From assembly GCF_013141775.1 (NCBI RefSeq), contig NZ_WHOB01000016.1, forward strand, positions 372,001 through 436,000: a DNA stretch of 64,000 bases, read 5' to 3'. Each line of letters begins with the position of its first letter. Position 1 is the first letter of the stretch. Shown one piece after another: positions 25,999 through 34,936 of the stretch. A program made the translations under genes and the position numbers. Below the pieces are notes generated by a model, which ran no database searches, was not told the DNA's origin, and saw only the letters and a program-made list of their open reading frames with translations. The stretch is from Paenibacillus phytohabitans (GTDB lineage Bacteria; Bacillota; Bacilli; Paenibacillales; Paenibacillaceae).

Positions 25999-26442
25999 TT
26001 AGAGGGATTTCATCGCGAAGCGGACGGTAGCCATCTCATCCAGTTCGTTTTGTTCCCGTAAACTCATATTCTGCAGAAATGCTGTTTGTGCTTTGTCTTT
26101 GGCCTTGAGCCATACCTTCTCATCCAGAACCTTGGTACTGAGATGGTCCTGCTTGCTCTGAACCTCTGTATGCGCCCGGCTGATATCGGAATGCTTGCGG
26201 GCAATGCACTTATCCAGATAATCCACATAATCCTGCATTTCGCGAAGCTTAGCCATAGGTGTCTTTTGCTCAGCTGCACTCTGTAAAGACGACATTACCG
26301 CATTGCGCTGTATAATTAATTCATCAAGGCTTTTTTCCTGTGCCTGCAGTTCTCCGAGCGCGCTTGAGAGCATCCACTCTGCCTGTGTTTTTTCGTTACC
26401 CTTCAAGTCCACCACTTTTTGAAAAGTATAATGGAATCTCAT
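25999..26442 (-). CDS. fliJ: Flagellar export chaperone/stalk FliJ
   Basis: The product is 147 residues, almost entirely a two-helix antiparallel coiled coil (FHYTFQKVVDLKGNEKTQAE ...), as expected for FliJ. FliJ sits in the FliI hexamer like the F1 gamma subunit and contacts FlhA. The ATG at 26440-26442 has GAGGAG 10 nt upstream, overlapping the fliI 3' end. A TTG two codons earlier is possible. Confidence 0.9.
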   Translation of the reverse strand: MRFHYTFQKVVDLKGNEKTQAEWMLSSALGELQAQEKSLDELIIQRNAVMSSLQSAAEQKTPMAKLREMQDYVDYLDKCIARKHSDISRAHTEVQSKQDHLSTKVLDEKVWLKAKDKAQTAFLQNMSLREQNELDEMATVRFAMKSL

Positions 26443-26448
26443 GATCAA

Positions 26449-27762
26449 TCAACTCCTCGAGAACTGTGAAATTAAAGACTGCTGCACTTCGCTAAGGGTT
26501 ACCTTCTCATTCACTTTTTGCTTGGTGAAATCCCAGATGCTGTCGATGTAATGCATCGATTCATCGATTTGGGCGTTCGAGCCTCTTTGATAAGCTCCGA
26601 TATTGATCAGATCCTCGGAATCCTTATAGACCGCCATAAGCCGCTTTACATTCTCTGCTGCAGCAATCTGCTCTTCCGGTGCTATATCCTTCATCACACG
26701 GCTGATGCTGGAGAGAACATCGATTGCCGGGAAATGTCCTTTATTCGCGATATTCCGGTTCAGGACAATATGTCCATCCAGGATACCGCGCACAGCATCG
26801 GCGATCGGCTCGTTCATATCGTCACCGTCAACCAGCACTGTATAAAATGCGGTGATGGACCCTGTGGGGCCTGTTCCGGCCCGTTCCAGCAGCTTAGGCA
26901 GACTGGCGAACACCGACGGGGTGTACCCTCTCATTGCAGGAGGTTCACCTACCGCCAGCCCAACCTCGCGCTGGGCCATGGCATAACGGGTAACCGAGTC
27001 CATCATCAGCATGACATTCAGTCCGCGGTCACGGAAGTATTCGGCGATTGTAGTGGCGATCAAGGCACCTTTGATCCGGATCAGCGCCGGCTGATCCGAA
27101 GTAGCCACGATAACCACCGAACGCTGCAGCCCTTCCGGCCCCAGGTCGCGCTCAATGAAATCAAGCACTTCCCTGCCCCGCTCACCGATAAGGGCAATAA
27201 CATTCACATCTGCCGAAGTGTTACGGGCAATCATTCCCATCAGTGTGCTCTTGCCGACGCCAGAGCCTGCAAAAATGCCGACCCGCTGTCCTTTACCGAT
27301 GGTGAGAAGTCCGTCAATCGCCCTGACCCCGATGCTGATAGGTTCAGCTACACGCGGACGGTTAAGCGGATTGGAAGGAATATTGAAGGTCGAACTGTGC
27401 GGCATACGGGCGGGAATGAGTGAGCCGTCAAGCGGCTGGCCCAAACCGTCAAGCACCTTGCCCAGCAGCTCCGAGCCCACCTGCACACTCAGCGGCTTAC
27501 CTGTGCCGACAACATCACAGCCAGGCCCGATGGCCTGCAGTTCTCCAAGCGGCATCAACAGCACCTTGTTGTCACGAAATCCTACGACCTCTGCCTGAAG
27601 CGGCTTAGTTCCTTTGGCGGGATAAATAAAACACACATCACCGATGCTGGCATCCGGACCTTCCGACTCCACCATCAGTCCGATGACCTGGGTAACCTTG
27701 CCGTTAATCCGGACCGGGTCAAAATTACGCAGCTGTTCTTTGTACCTTCCGCTGTCAAGCAT
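26449..27762 (-). CDS. fliI: Flagellum-specific ATPase FliI
   Basis: The roughly 437-residue protein is an F1-beta-like ATPase with Walker A GIFAGSGVGKSTLMGMIARN, Walker B LNVMLMMDSVTRYAMAQREV and the catalytic Glu in ALIGERGREVLDFIERDLG. It energises type III export with FliH and FliJ. The ATG at 27760-27762 follows GGGGAAGACG, overlaps the fliH stop and gives the usual 437-440-residue length. Upstream in-frame starts are longer. Confidence 0.97.
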   Translation of the reverse strand: MLDSGRYKEQLRNFDPVRINGKVTQVIGLMVESEGPDASIGDVCFIYPAKGTKPLQAEVVGFRDNKVLLMPLGELQAIGPGCDVVGTGKPLSVQVGSELLGKVLDGLGQPLDGSLIPARMPHSSTFNIPSNPLNRPRVAEPISIGVRAIDGLLTIGKGQRVGIFAGSGVGKSTLMGMIARNTSADVNVIALIGERGREVLDFIERDLGPEGLQRSVVIVATSDQPALIRIKGALIATTIAEYFRDRGLNVMLMMDSVTRYAMAQREVGLAVGEPPAMRGYTPSVFASLPKLLERAGTGPTGSITAFYTVLVDGDDMNEPIADAVRGILDGHIVLNRNIANKGHFPAIDVLSSISRVMKDIAPEEQIAAAENVKRLMAVYKDSEDLINIGAYQRGSNAQIDESMHYIDSIWDFTKQKVNEKVTLSEVQQSLISQFSRS

Positions 27763-28603
27763 CGTCTTCCCCATTTCTGTGTTCACCTACGTCCAGGGCG
27801 ATTCGCAGCAGTTCTTTTTTGATCTCAGCCAGCTGGGTATCCACACGTGCGTCGATGCTGCCAAAGGAGGAGCGGATGACACAGCCCTGATCCTTAACCG
27901 TTGAATCCGGAAGAATCTGCAGCTCAGCCTGTGAGTCCACGGCGAGTGAAAGCTCTTCTCGCGCCGCGTTGACAAACGCGAACTGCGCCGGAGAGACACA
28001 TAAGGAAATCAATCCCTGCTCGCGCTTACGGGCCAGATTCTTGCGGATCAGTTCCATTGCAAATTGCGGTTCCACGGTCAGCTGCTTGTCCACTATTTTC
28101 TCGGCGATATCGCAGCTCAGCTCTACCAGAAAAGGTTCAGCTTCCTGAATAATTACATTTCTTGCCCGGTAAGCTTCCTGAAGTACAGTTCTTGCTTCCT
28201 CCATCATCTCGGCAAGCCGCTGGGACATCTCCTGCTCCGCATGGGCAAGACCCTCCTGGTAGCCTTGCTGAAATCCTTCAGACTTGACGGCTTCCACAAG
28301 ATGCTCATCCTGCTCCCTGCGCTGCCGCCACCATTCTTCCGCTTCATTCCGTGCTGATTCCATAATATTCTCGGCTTCCTGAGATGCACTGCGGACCTGC
28401 CCTTCAGCAAACTCCTGGGCATCTTTCAGCATTTGCTTGCGTGCCTGCTCTGCCGCTTCCCTGGCGGGATCCTGATAGTGGACTTCGCCTGGAGCCTCCT
28501 CGGCAACAGGATCTTCGGTAAGCCCTGCATGATGTCTGGCCTGCTCCAGCCGCTTCAGTACATCTACCGGAACATATTGAGAATGTTTGATCAGCTTAGA
28601 CAA
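27755..28603 (-). CDS. fliH: Flagellar export ATPase regulator FliH
   Basis: From the TTG at 28601-28603 the protein is about 282 residues. It has a Glu/Gln/Ala-rich central coiled coil (residues 55-150) and a C-terminal domain similar to V/F-type ATPase peripheral stalk subunits (LVELSCDIAEKIVDKQLTVE, CVIRSSFGSIDARVDTQLA). FliH binds FliI and regulates it. An ATG 9 nt upstream abuts the GGAGGAG sequence directly, so this TTG, with 9-nt spacing, is preferred. The gene overlaps fliG by 8 nt. Confidence 0.9.
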   Translation of the reverse strand: MSKLIKHSQYVPVDVLKRLEQARHHAGLTEDPVAEEAPGEVHYQDPAREAAEQARKQMLKDAQEFAEGQVRSASQEAENIMESARNEAEEWWRQRREQDEHLVEAVKSEGFQQGYQEGLAHAEQEMSQRLAEMMEEARTVLQEAYRARNVIIQEAEPFLVELSCDIAEKIVDKQLTVEPQFAMELIRKNLARKREQGLISLCVSPAQFAFVNAAREELSLAVDSQAELQILPDSTVKDQGCVIRSSFGSIDARVDTQLAEIKKELLRIALDVGEHRNGEDDA

Positions 28604-29612
28604 TAATGTCATCTCCTCCGCCACGGGCGATGATAATTTCACCAGACTCTTCGAGTCTGCGGATCGTGCCTACGATGCGGGTCTGTGCTTCTTCCACATC
28701 ACGCAGCCGCACAGGACCCATGTATTCCATTTCTTCGCGGAAGGTTTCGGCCATACGCTTGGACATATTGCGGAAAATAACATCCCGCACTTCCTCGCTG
28801 GCCACCTTGAGCGCAAGCTGCAAATCCGCATTGTCGATATCCTTGATGATGCGCTGGATTGAACGGTTGTCCACATTGACGATATCCTCGAAGACGAACA
28901 TCCGCTTCTTGATTTCTTCCGCCAACTCCGGATCCTGTATTTCCAGCGAGTCGAGAATGGTACGTTCCGTACCACGGTCAACACCGTTCAGAATCTGTAC
29001 AATCGATTCAATACCGCCGGCATTTGTATAATCCTGGGTAACTGTAGCCGACAGCTTCTGTTCCAGAACCCGTTCAATTTGCGTAACAACCTCAGGAGAG
29101 GTGCTGTCCATAATCGCTATTCTCCGGGCAACCTCGGCCTGCTTCTCCTGAGGAAGGGAAGACAGGATAGAGGCAGCTTGTTCAAACTGCAAATAAGAGA
29201 GTACTAGTGCAATAGTCTGGACATTTTCGTTCTGGATAAAGTTGAGAATCTGGTTCGGGTCCGCTTTGCGGGCAAAATCGAACGGTCTTACCTGCAGCGT
29301 CGCCGTTAATCGGTTAATAACTTCAAGCGCTTTGGCTGAACCCAGTGCTTTCTCGAGTATCTCCTTGGCATAGTTAATGCCGCCTTGAGAGATATATTCT
29401 TGAGCCAGACAGATTTGATGAAATTCTGACATGATCGACTCTTTCTCCCCGCTGTCCACCTTACGGACATTCGCAATTTCCAGAGTCAGCTGCTCGATTT
29501 CCTCATCTCTTAAATGTTTAAATATTTGTGCCGATACTTCAGGCCCTAGTGTGATAAGCAGGATCGCCGCCTTTTGACGGCCGCTAAGTCCCTGCTGGCT
29601 AGCTTTTGCCAT
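28596..29612 (-). CDS. fliG: Flagellar rotor protein FliG
   Basis: The roughly 338-residue protein has the FliG N-terminal domain that binds FliF (LSGRQKAAILLITLGPEVSA), a middle domain with the EHPQ-like region (ALVLSYLQFEQAASILSSLP) and a C-terminal domain with charged torque helices (VEEAQTRIVGTIRRLEESGE). ATG at 29610-29612 follows GAGGTGAAGGA. The 3' end overlaps fliH. Confidence 0.97.
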   Translation of the reverse strand: MAKASQQGLSGRQKAAILLITLGPEVSAQIFKHLRDEEIEQLTLEIANVRKVDSGEKESIMSEFHQICLAQEYISQGGINYAKEILEKALGSAKALEVINRLTATLQVRPFDFARKADPNQILNFIQNENVQTIALVLSYLQFEQAASILSSLPQEKQAEVARRIAIMDSTSPEVVTQIERVLEQKLSATVTQDYTNAGGIESIVQILNGVDRGTERTILDSLEIQDPELAEEIKKRMFVFEDIVNVDNRSIQRIIKDIDNADLQLALKVASEEVRDVIFRNMSKRMAETFREEMEYMGPVRLRDVEEAQTRIVGTIRRLEESGEIIIARGGGDDIIV

Positions 29613-29616
29613 TCCT

Positions 29617-31206
29617 TCACCTCTGTTCTTCAGCAAGCCATGTACGCAGCAGGTTTACGAATTCATCCGGCTTTTTCTTCGCCAGACTTTCCAGCTGCTT
29701 GCGGACCTGACTTTCATTCGTCACGCTCTCCATATTAATAGAAGGAAACTCGGTAGGAACCTGCAGCGGAATATCATCTTCCGCTTCTTCCTCCTGCTTA
29801 TTCTTGCGGCTGCGGTAGATGAGGTAACCGCCGCCCGCACCGACCAGCAATGCGGCTCCGCCAATTGCCCAGATCATCCAGCTAGCCAGTCCGCCGGATG
29901 CTGCATCCGCCGCAGTACTGCCAAATTGTTGCGAGAATACCGAAACTTTTTTGGTTAAATCGGCGTCTGTATAAGTAATACCTGAATCTGCCAACGAAGC
30001 ACGGACAATATTGACCAGAATATTCTGGATCGCCGCTGAAGTTGTATCATCCAAAGTTGTTTGCCCATTAGGTGGTTCAACTGCTACATTAATGGTTAAA
30101 TCTTTAACAGTATATGGGCTTGCAATAATATCTTTAGTGATTCGATTCACTTCATAGTTCCTGGTCTCCGACGATTCCTCAGAAGAAGAAGTACCCGTGT
30201 CAGTCCCCGAAGGATATCCAGAGACATCTTCCGACCCTGTACCAGCAACCCCACCGGATGTATTCCCTTGACCCGAATAAGTATTGCTGATAATTTGCGA
30301 ACTGATCTCAATCCCTTTCATATTCTCCGCATCTACCGGCAGTACGATTTCTTCCTGACGGTTCTCCTTATCGAAATTGAGCTTGGAGAACACCAGAACA
30401 TCCACTTTATCGGGACCCGTGAGCGTACTCAGGAATTGCTTGACATCTTTCTTGACATCATCTTCGAATTTCTTCTGCAAAGCGAAGTTCTCTTCAACCT
30501 GGCTGGACACGCCAGCTTGTCCGCCTTTGGCTGTCGGCATCAATTCGACTTCATTATTAGTAATCGTAATGTTGTCAATCGGCAAATTCGGCACAGCGGT
30601 CTTTACGAGATTGAAGTACCCGTCGATATTATCCTGTGTAGGCCTAAATCCTGGATTGAAGCTAAGCACCACGGAAGCCAACGCTTTCTCCTGATCCTCC
30701 TGAGAGGCAAACACAGTTTCCTTCGGCAGGGTAATCAGAACCTTGACATCTTTAATCCCCTGCATTCTTCTCATCAGCTGCTCAACTTCGCCGTTCAGGG
30801 CATTGTTGTACTTCACGTTGAATTCACTGTCTGTAGTCCCAATCATCGAAGAAGATTCATCAAATACTTTGTACCCGATCGAACCTTCCTGTACGATCCC
30901 CTGCGAGCCAATGGCTATCTTGATGCGCGCGGCGTCAGTACTGGGTACTGATATACTCTTTCCATCCGGACTTAAACGGTAAGGAATCCCCGAAGTATCC
31001 AAATAAGTCATAACTCCCGCTGAATCGGTACTGTCCAGATCCTGAAAAGCAACTTCATATTCTGTCTTTGATAATTGCATGGTCAAAACTACGATTATTA
31101 TTATGATGATAAACAGAGTGGAGAAAAATAATATTTTCTGTTTACCGCTGAATCTGTTCCAATACAGGGTGATCTTCTCCCGGTACTGGGCCAATCTTTC
31201 ATTCAC
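29617..31206 (-). CDS. fliF: Flagellar MS-ring protein FliF
   Basis: The 529-residue protein has an N-terminal membrane helix (ILFFSTLFIIIIIIVVLTM), ring-building motifs with YscJ-like sequence (LDTSGIPYRLSPDGKSISVP) and a Ser/Gly/Thr-rich periplasmic loop. A second membrane helix near residue 445 (SWMIWAIGGAALLVGAGGGY) precedes an acidic C-terminal tail that binds FliG. It forms the MS-ring base of the flagellum. Confidence 0.97.
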   Translation of the reverse strand: MNERLAQYREKITLYWNRFSGKQKILFFSTLFIIIIIIVVLTMQLSKTEYEVAFQDLDSTDSAGVMTYLDTSGIPYRLSPDGKSISVPSTDAARIKIAIGSQGIVQEGSIGYKVFDESSSMIGTTDSEFNVKYNNALNGEVEQLMRRMQGIKDVKVLITLPKETVFASQEDQEKALASVVLSFNPGFRPTQDNIDGYFNLVKTAVPNLPIDNITITNNEVELMPTAKGGQAGVSSQVEENFALQKKFEDDVKKDVKQFLSTLTGPDKVDVLVFSKLNFDKENRQEEIVLPVDAENMKGIEISSQIISNTYSGQGNTSGGVAGTGSEDVSGYPSGTDTGTSSSEESSETRNYEVNRITKDIIASPYTVKDLTINVAVEPPNGQTTLDDTTSAAIQNILVNIVRASLADSGITYTDADLTKKVSVFSQQFGSTAADAASGGLASWMIWAIGGAALLVGAGGGYLIYRSRKNKQEEEAEDDIPLQVPTEFPSINMESVTNESQVRKQLESLAKKKPDEFVNLLRTWLAEEQR

Positions 31207-31240
31207 AGTGTCACCCCATCCGAAACGTAGCTAGGATTAT

Positions 31241-31549
31241 TTAGATTTGAGTTCTCATAATTTCCTGATAGGCTTCAATTACTTTGTTCCGGACTTGTGT
31301 AGTCAACTGCAAACTCAGCAATGCCTGTTGGGACGAAATCATAGCTTCATCAATGTTGACTTCTCCCAAAACAAATTTGTTACTCATGTCTTTAGCCTGT
31401 TGTTCCTGGTTTGCCACCTGATTAAGGGCATTCTCCAAGTATGAACCAAAGCTTTGTCCCGTTTCGGAGACGGCTGAAGCTTCTGAAGCTACGGGTTTCA
31501 TAGCCAGCGGCTGTACAGCCTGAGTTCCAATCAATAAGTTCTGTATCAA
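31241..31549 (-). CDS. fliE: Flagellar hook-basal body protein FliE
   Basis: The 102-residue protein ends with the FliE signature VNIDEAMISSQQALLSLQLT and TQVRNKVIEAYQEIMRTQI. FliE connects the MS-ring to the rod and must be exported first. Start TTG follows GGAGGAGAATAA. Typical size, between flgC and fliF. Confidence 0.95.
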   Translation of the reverse strand: MIQNLLIGTQAVQPLAMKPVASEASAVSETGQSFGSYLENALNQVANQEQQAKDMSNKFVLGEVNIDEAMISSQQALLSLQLTTQVRNKVIEAYQEIMRTQI

Positions 31550-31577
31550 TTATTCTCCTCCTAATCAATCAATTCAA

Positions 31578-32024
31578 TTAACGGCCGATTTCGAGCGCCT
31601 TACCCACCATCGCTTTGGACGCATTAAGCATCGTTACATTCGCTTCATAAGAACGTGAGGCAGACAGCATGTCCACCATTTCCTTCGTAAGATCCACATT
31701 CGGCATGTACACATATCCGTCAACATCAGCATCCGGATGACTTGGATTGTATACGGGCTTCAGCGGTGAAGTATCCTCAATAATCGACTTCACTTTAACA
31801 CCTTCGCTGCCGCCGCTCATTTTTGAATCGAGTATGTTAGAGAAGCTATCAGCCTGGGCTGTTTCCAGCACTACAAGCTTACGGCGGTAAGGTACGGCTT
31901 TGCCGTCAACCACGGAAGCCCTGGTTGTCTCGGCATTGGCGATATTGGAGGAAATCACATCCATCCGCAGGCGCTGGGCAGTCAATGCCGAGGCGCTTAT
32001 TCCAAAGCTGCTACCAAAGTTCAT
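31578..32024 (-). CDS. flgC: Proximal rod protein FlgC
   Basis: The 148-residue protein begins with the rod motif ISASALTAQRLRMDVISSNI followed by ANAETTR, and ends with LTKEMVDMLSASRSYEANVT. This pairs the N- and C-terminal helices that pack the rod. It lies 6 nt after flgB. Confidence 0.96.
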   Translation of the reverse strand: MNFGSSFGISASALTAQRLRMDVISSNIANAETTRASVVDGKAVPYRRKLVVLETAQADSFSNILDSKMSGGSEGVKVKSIIEDTSPLKPVYNPSHPDADVDGYVYMPNVDLTKEMVDMLSASRSYEANVTMLNASKAMVGKALEIGR

Positions 32025-32030
32025 TATTTA

Positions 32031-32438
32031 TTACCCTCCCTGCACAACTGTACGCATCATAGTAATCTGACTGTTCAACTGTTCAACGTAAGAGTTATAC
32101 CTCAGCTGGTTCTCGGCGCTCAGCGCCTGTTCGCGGTCCATATCCACATTATTGCCGTTGTTATTCATAGAAGTAGTCTCATCTGTACTGACAACAGCAG
32201 CCGGCACGCCAGTTACTGTTCCGAATTGGAAATGCCGGGAGTCTGATACTTTCGCACTCAGCGTAGGTTTCACACCGCTCTCCTGTTGTCTCAGGAAACT
32301 TTCAAAACTGACATCAGAGCGTTTAAAATTCGGCGTATCAACATTTGCAACGTTATTAGCCAGAACACTTTGTCGTTTGGTGGCGGCATCTAGGCCTCCC
32401 TGTAATCTTTGAAAACTGACACTGTTCAGCAAACCCAT
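32031..32438 (-). CDS. flgB: Proximal rod protein FlgB, first gene of fla/che operon
   Basis: The 135-residue protein contains LQGGLDAATKRQSVLANNVA and NVDTPNFKRSDVSFESFLRQ, the FlgB signature, and ends with the rod C-terminal helix. ATG at 32436-32438 follows GGAAGGGGGATTACC; the longer ORF reads through the promoter region. It heads the 37-gene operon, preceded by a candidate sigma-H promoter and Spo0A-box cluster. Confidence 0.96.
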   Translation of the reverse strand: MGLLNSVSFQRLQGGLDAATKRQSVLANNVANVDTPNFKRSDVSFESFLRQQESGVKPTLSAKVSDSRHFQFGTVTGVPAAVVSTDETTSMNNNGNNVDMDREQALSAENQLRYNSYVEQLNSQITMMRTVVQGG

Positions 32439-32474
32439 GGTAATCCCCCTTCCAAACCTATCATAATGAAAAGA

Positions 32475-32501
32475 ATTCCACAACTTCCCCCGAATTCCTG
32501 C
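32475..32501 (-). promoter_or_regulatory. Candidate sigma-H promoter of the fla/che operon
   Basis: On the minus strand GCAGGAATT (32493-32501), 11 nt, and GTGGAAT (32475-32481) match every defined position of the sigma-H consensus RnAGGAWWW-N11/12-RnnGAAT as known in B. subtilis. A start near 32466 would give a 5' UTR of about 28 nt before flgB. A TATGAT (32460-32465) could be a sigma-A -10, but it has no good -35. Assignment by sequence only. Confidence 0.55.
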
Positions 32502-32505
32502 TTAC

Positions 32506-32566
32506 TTTCGACAAAAAAAGCTAAAATTTTCATTAATTTGTCGAGGGCAGGTCGAACGCTGTCGAT
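32506..32566. promoter_or_regulatory. Cluster of Spo0A-box-like motifs upstream of flgB
   Basis: The 0A-box core is TGTCGAA. TTTGTCGAAA is present on the minus strand at 32506-32515 (exact core). On the plus strand are TTTGTCGAG (537-545 of this block), GGTCGAA and TGTCGAT, each one mismatch from the core, up to 32566. The exact box ends 5 bp from the sigma-H-like -35. Cores occur by chance every several kb, so the clustering carries the weight. Confidence 0.5.
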
Positions 32567-32631
32567 GGATGATTCTTATGTCAATCTCACATACATTGAT
32601 TCTCTTAGAATTTGTATATTATTACAATAAG

Positions 32632-32669
32632 AAATAAGCCCTATCTTTTCTGAAAAGAGAGGGCTTAAA
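32632..32669 (-). terminator. Intrinsic terminator after hslU
   Basis: The transcript can form AAGCCCTCTCTTTT-CAG-AAAAGATAGGGCTT followed by ATTTCTTATT. It lies between hslU and the fla/che promoter, so it isolates the flagellar operon from the trmFO-hslVU unit. About 140 nt of AT-rich sequence between it and hslU (32670-32813) shows nothing further. Confidence 0.8.
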
Positions 32670-32813
32670 GCATGTTTTTACAATATTCTACCTTTTTTAT
32701 TCCATATAATTCTTTTAATTACTATTATTTAACTCTTTATGCATGATTTTCGAATCGAATTTGCATAGCAATAATTCTTAATACCTAATTTAGCGGGATA
32801 ACACTCTGTCGCT

Positions 32814-34214
32814 TTAAAGGATATATTGGCTTAAATCGCGATCCTGGGCGATTCCTGCCAGTTTTTCGCGAACATACTCCGGAGTAATGACCATTGTCTC
32901 CAGTGTCAGCTCCGGCGCTTCGAAGGATAGGTCCTCCAGCAGCTTCTCCAGAATCGTATGCAGGCGCCGGGCCCCGATATTCTCCATATTCTGATTCACG
33001 GAAGCGGCGATTTTGGCAATTTCCTGAATCGCTTCCTTCTGGAACTGAATTTCGATGTTCTCGGTCTGCAGCAGATGAACATATTGCTTCGTCAGCGCGT
33101 TCTCCGGTTCGGTCAGAATAGAGACAAAATCCTCAAGAGTAAGACTGCTCAGCTCCACACGGATCGGGAAACGTCCCTGAAGCTCAGGAATTAGGTCCGA
33201 AGGCTTGGCAATATGAAAAGCTCCTGCAGCAATGAATAATACGTAATCCGTCTTCACAGGCCCGTATTTGGTCATCACAGTGGAACCTTCAACGATAGGC
33301 AGGATATCGCGCTGCACCCCTTCACGGGATACATCCGGACCGGAGCCTTTACCCTGGCTGGCCACCTTATCAATCTCATCGATAAAAATAATACCGGACT
33401 GCTCTGCGCGGGCTACCGACTCCTGAATCATATCATCCGTATCAATCAGCTTGGCAGCCTCATCCTGAATCAGCACCTTACGGGCTTCACGGATCGGCAG
33501 CTTGCGCTTCTTCGTACGCTTAGGCAGCAGGCTGCCGAACATTTCCTGCATGTTCATGCCCATCTGGTCATTGCCTTGGCCGGCAAACATATCCATCATC
33601 GAAGGAGTGGTGTCTTCCACATCGATTTCAATGATATCGTCCTCGAGCTGACCCGCCAGCAGCTTGAACTTAATGCCTCTGCGGCGCTCGCTCAGACTAC
33701 CGTCCTCCGGCTCTTCTTTGGCTTCCTCTGCACCGCCGTTATTGCCGCCAAAAATCATCTCGAACGGATTGCGCTGCGATTTGCCCTTAGAGGTCGAAGG
33801 AACCAGTATGGCTACAATGCGGTCGTTCGCCAGTTCTTCAGCACGGTCCTTCACCTTCTCGGTACGTTCCAGCTTCACCATACGGATTGAAGTCTCTACC
33901 AGGTCACGGACCATCGATTCCACATCACGGCCTACGTAGCCGACTTCCGTGAACTTAGTGGCTTCCACTTTGATGAACGGTGCATTGACCAGCTTGGCCA
34001 GACGCCGTGCGATCTCCGTTTTGCCGACACCTGTAGGACCAATCATGAGAATATTCTTAGGAACAACCTCATCCCGGAGCTCTTCGGATAAAAGGCTGCG
34101 CCGATACCGGTTGCGGAGAGCAACGGCCACCGATTTCTTAGCCTGTTTCTGACCTACGATATATTTATCCAGCTCTGCTACGATCTGGCGGGGTGTAAGC
34201 GATTGATTCACCAT
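32814..34214 (-). CDS. hslU: HslU (ClpY) unfoldase ATPase subunit
   Basis: The 466-residue AAA+ protein has Walker [20 protein letters not shown], an inserted I domain (about residues 110-240, acidic and Met/Gly-rich), Walker [13 protein letters not shown] and the sensor-2/C-terminal region ending [10 protein letters not shown]. The C-terminal tail inserts into HslV and activates it. It pairs with the adjacent hslV, 33 nt upstream. Confidence 0.97.
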   Translation of the reverse strand: MVNQSLTPRQIVAELDKYIVGQKQAKKSVAVALRNRYRRSLLSEELRDEVVPKNILMIGPTGVGKTEIARRLAKLVNAPFIKVEATKFTEVGYVGRDVESMVRDLVETSIRMVKLERTEKVKDRAEELANDRIVAILVPSTSKGKSQRNPFEMIFGGNNGGAEEAKEEPEDGSLSERRRGIKFKLLAGQLEDDIIEIDVEDTTPSMMDMFAGQGNDQMGMNMQEMFGSLLPKRTKKRKLPIREARKVLIQDEAAKLIDTDDMIQESVARAEQSGIIFIDEIDKVASQGKGSGPDVSREGVQRDILPIVEGSTVMTKYGPVKTDYVLFIAAGAFHIAKPSDLIPELQGRFPIRVELSSLTLEDFVSILTEPENALTKQYVHLLQTENIEIQFQKEAIQEIAKIAASVNQNMENIGARRLHTILEKLLEDLSFEAPELTLETMVITPEYVREKLAGIAQDRDLSQYIL

Positions 34215-34247
34215 TGTGACTTCCTCCCTCTTTCTATGGCACCATGC

Positions 34248-34790
34248 CTATAATTGTTCGACAATAATATTGGAGTTGGTATACACACAGATCTCGGAAG
34301 CGATCTGCAGAGCTTCTCTGGCAATATCCGCTGCGCCCAGATGCGATGCATGACGTTTGAGCGCGCGTCCGGAAGCCAGCGCAAAGTTGCCGCCGGAGCC
34401 AATTGCCAGCACGTCATCATCAGGTTCAATAATTTCGCCGTTTCCGGAAATAAGCAGCATGCCTTCCTTGTCCATTACGATCATGAGCGCTTCCAGCTTG
34501 CGCAGGATACGATCCTGGCGCCAGTCCTTGGCCAGTTCTACTGCTGCCCGCTGCAGATTGCCGTGATGCTCTTCCAGCTTACCCTCAAACTTCTCAAACA
34601 AAGTAATTGCATCCGCTACGGAGCCCGCAAAACCGGCAATTACTTGTCCTCTGTACAGGCGGCGGACCTTCTTGGCCGTCGTCTTCATAATGACACTCTC
34701 TCCGAATGTAACCTGACCATCGCCGGCAATCGCGGCATGACCGTCATGTCTTACCGCACAAATCGTAGTCGCATGAAAGCTGGGTAACAT
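34248..34790 (-). CDS. hslV: HslV (ClpQ) peptidase subunit
   Basis: From the ATG at 34788-34790 the protein has 180 residues. [20 protein letters not shown] aligns with the N-terminal nucleophile region of HslV, followed by [20 protein letters not shown] and [20 protein letters not shown]. It forms the proteolytic double ring of the HslUV protease. The first residues are MLPSFHATT, so the first Thr is residue 8 and residue 2 is Leu. A 7-residue propeptide would have to be removed to expose a Thr nucleophile. RBS GGAGG is 9 nt upstream. Confidence 0.95.
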   Translation of the reverse strand: MLPSFHATTICAVRHDGHAAIAGDGQVTFGESVIMKTTAKKVRRLYRGQVIAGFAGSVADAITLFEKFEGKLEEHHGNLQRAAVELAKDWRQDRILRKLEALMIVMDKEGMLLISGNGEIIEPDDDVLAIGSGGNFALASGRALKRHASHLGAADIAREALQIASEICVYTNSNIIVEQL

Positions 34791-34936
34791 AATGGGCACC
34801 CTCCTAAAGTTTTGTGAGCGTTAGCATCCCGAAACAGGTTGGAAGAAACCTGATCCGGAAGCATACACTTAGTGTTGTGGCATAAGCATTCCGGACCAGC
34901 TTCGGACAACCCGTCCCGGAAGCTTGCGTTTAAGTT

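Noticed and set aside
32790-32820. Sigma-D promoter for fla/che at TAAA-N15-CCCGCTAA
   Set aside because: Only 5 of 8 positions of the -10 match, and it overlaps the hslU stop. The sigma-H match is much better.
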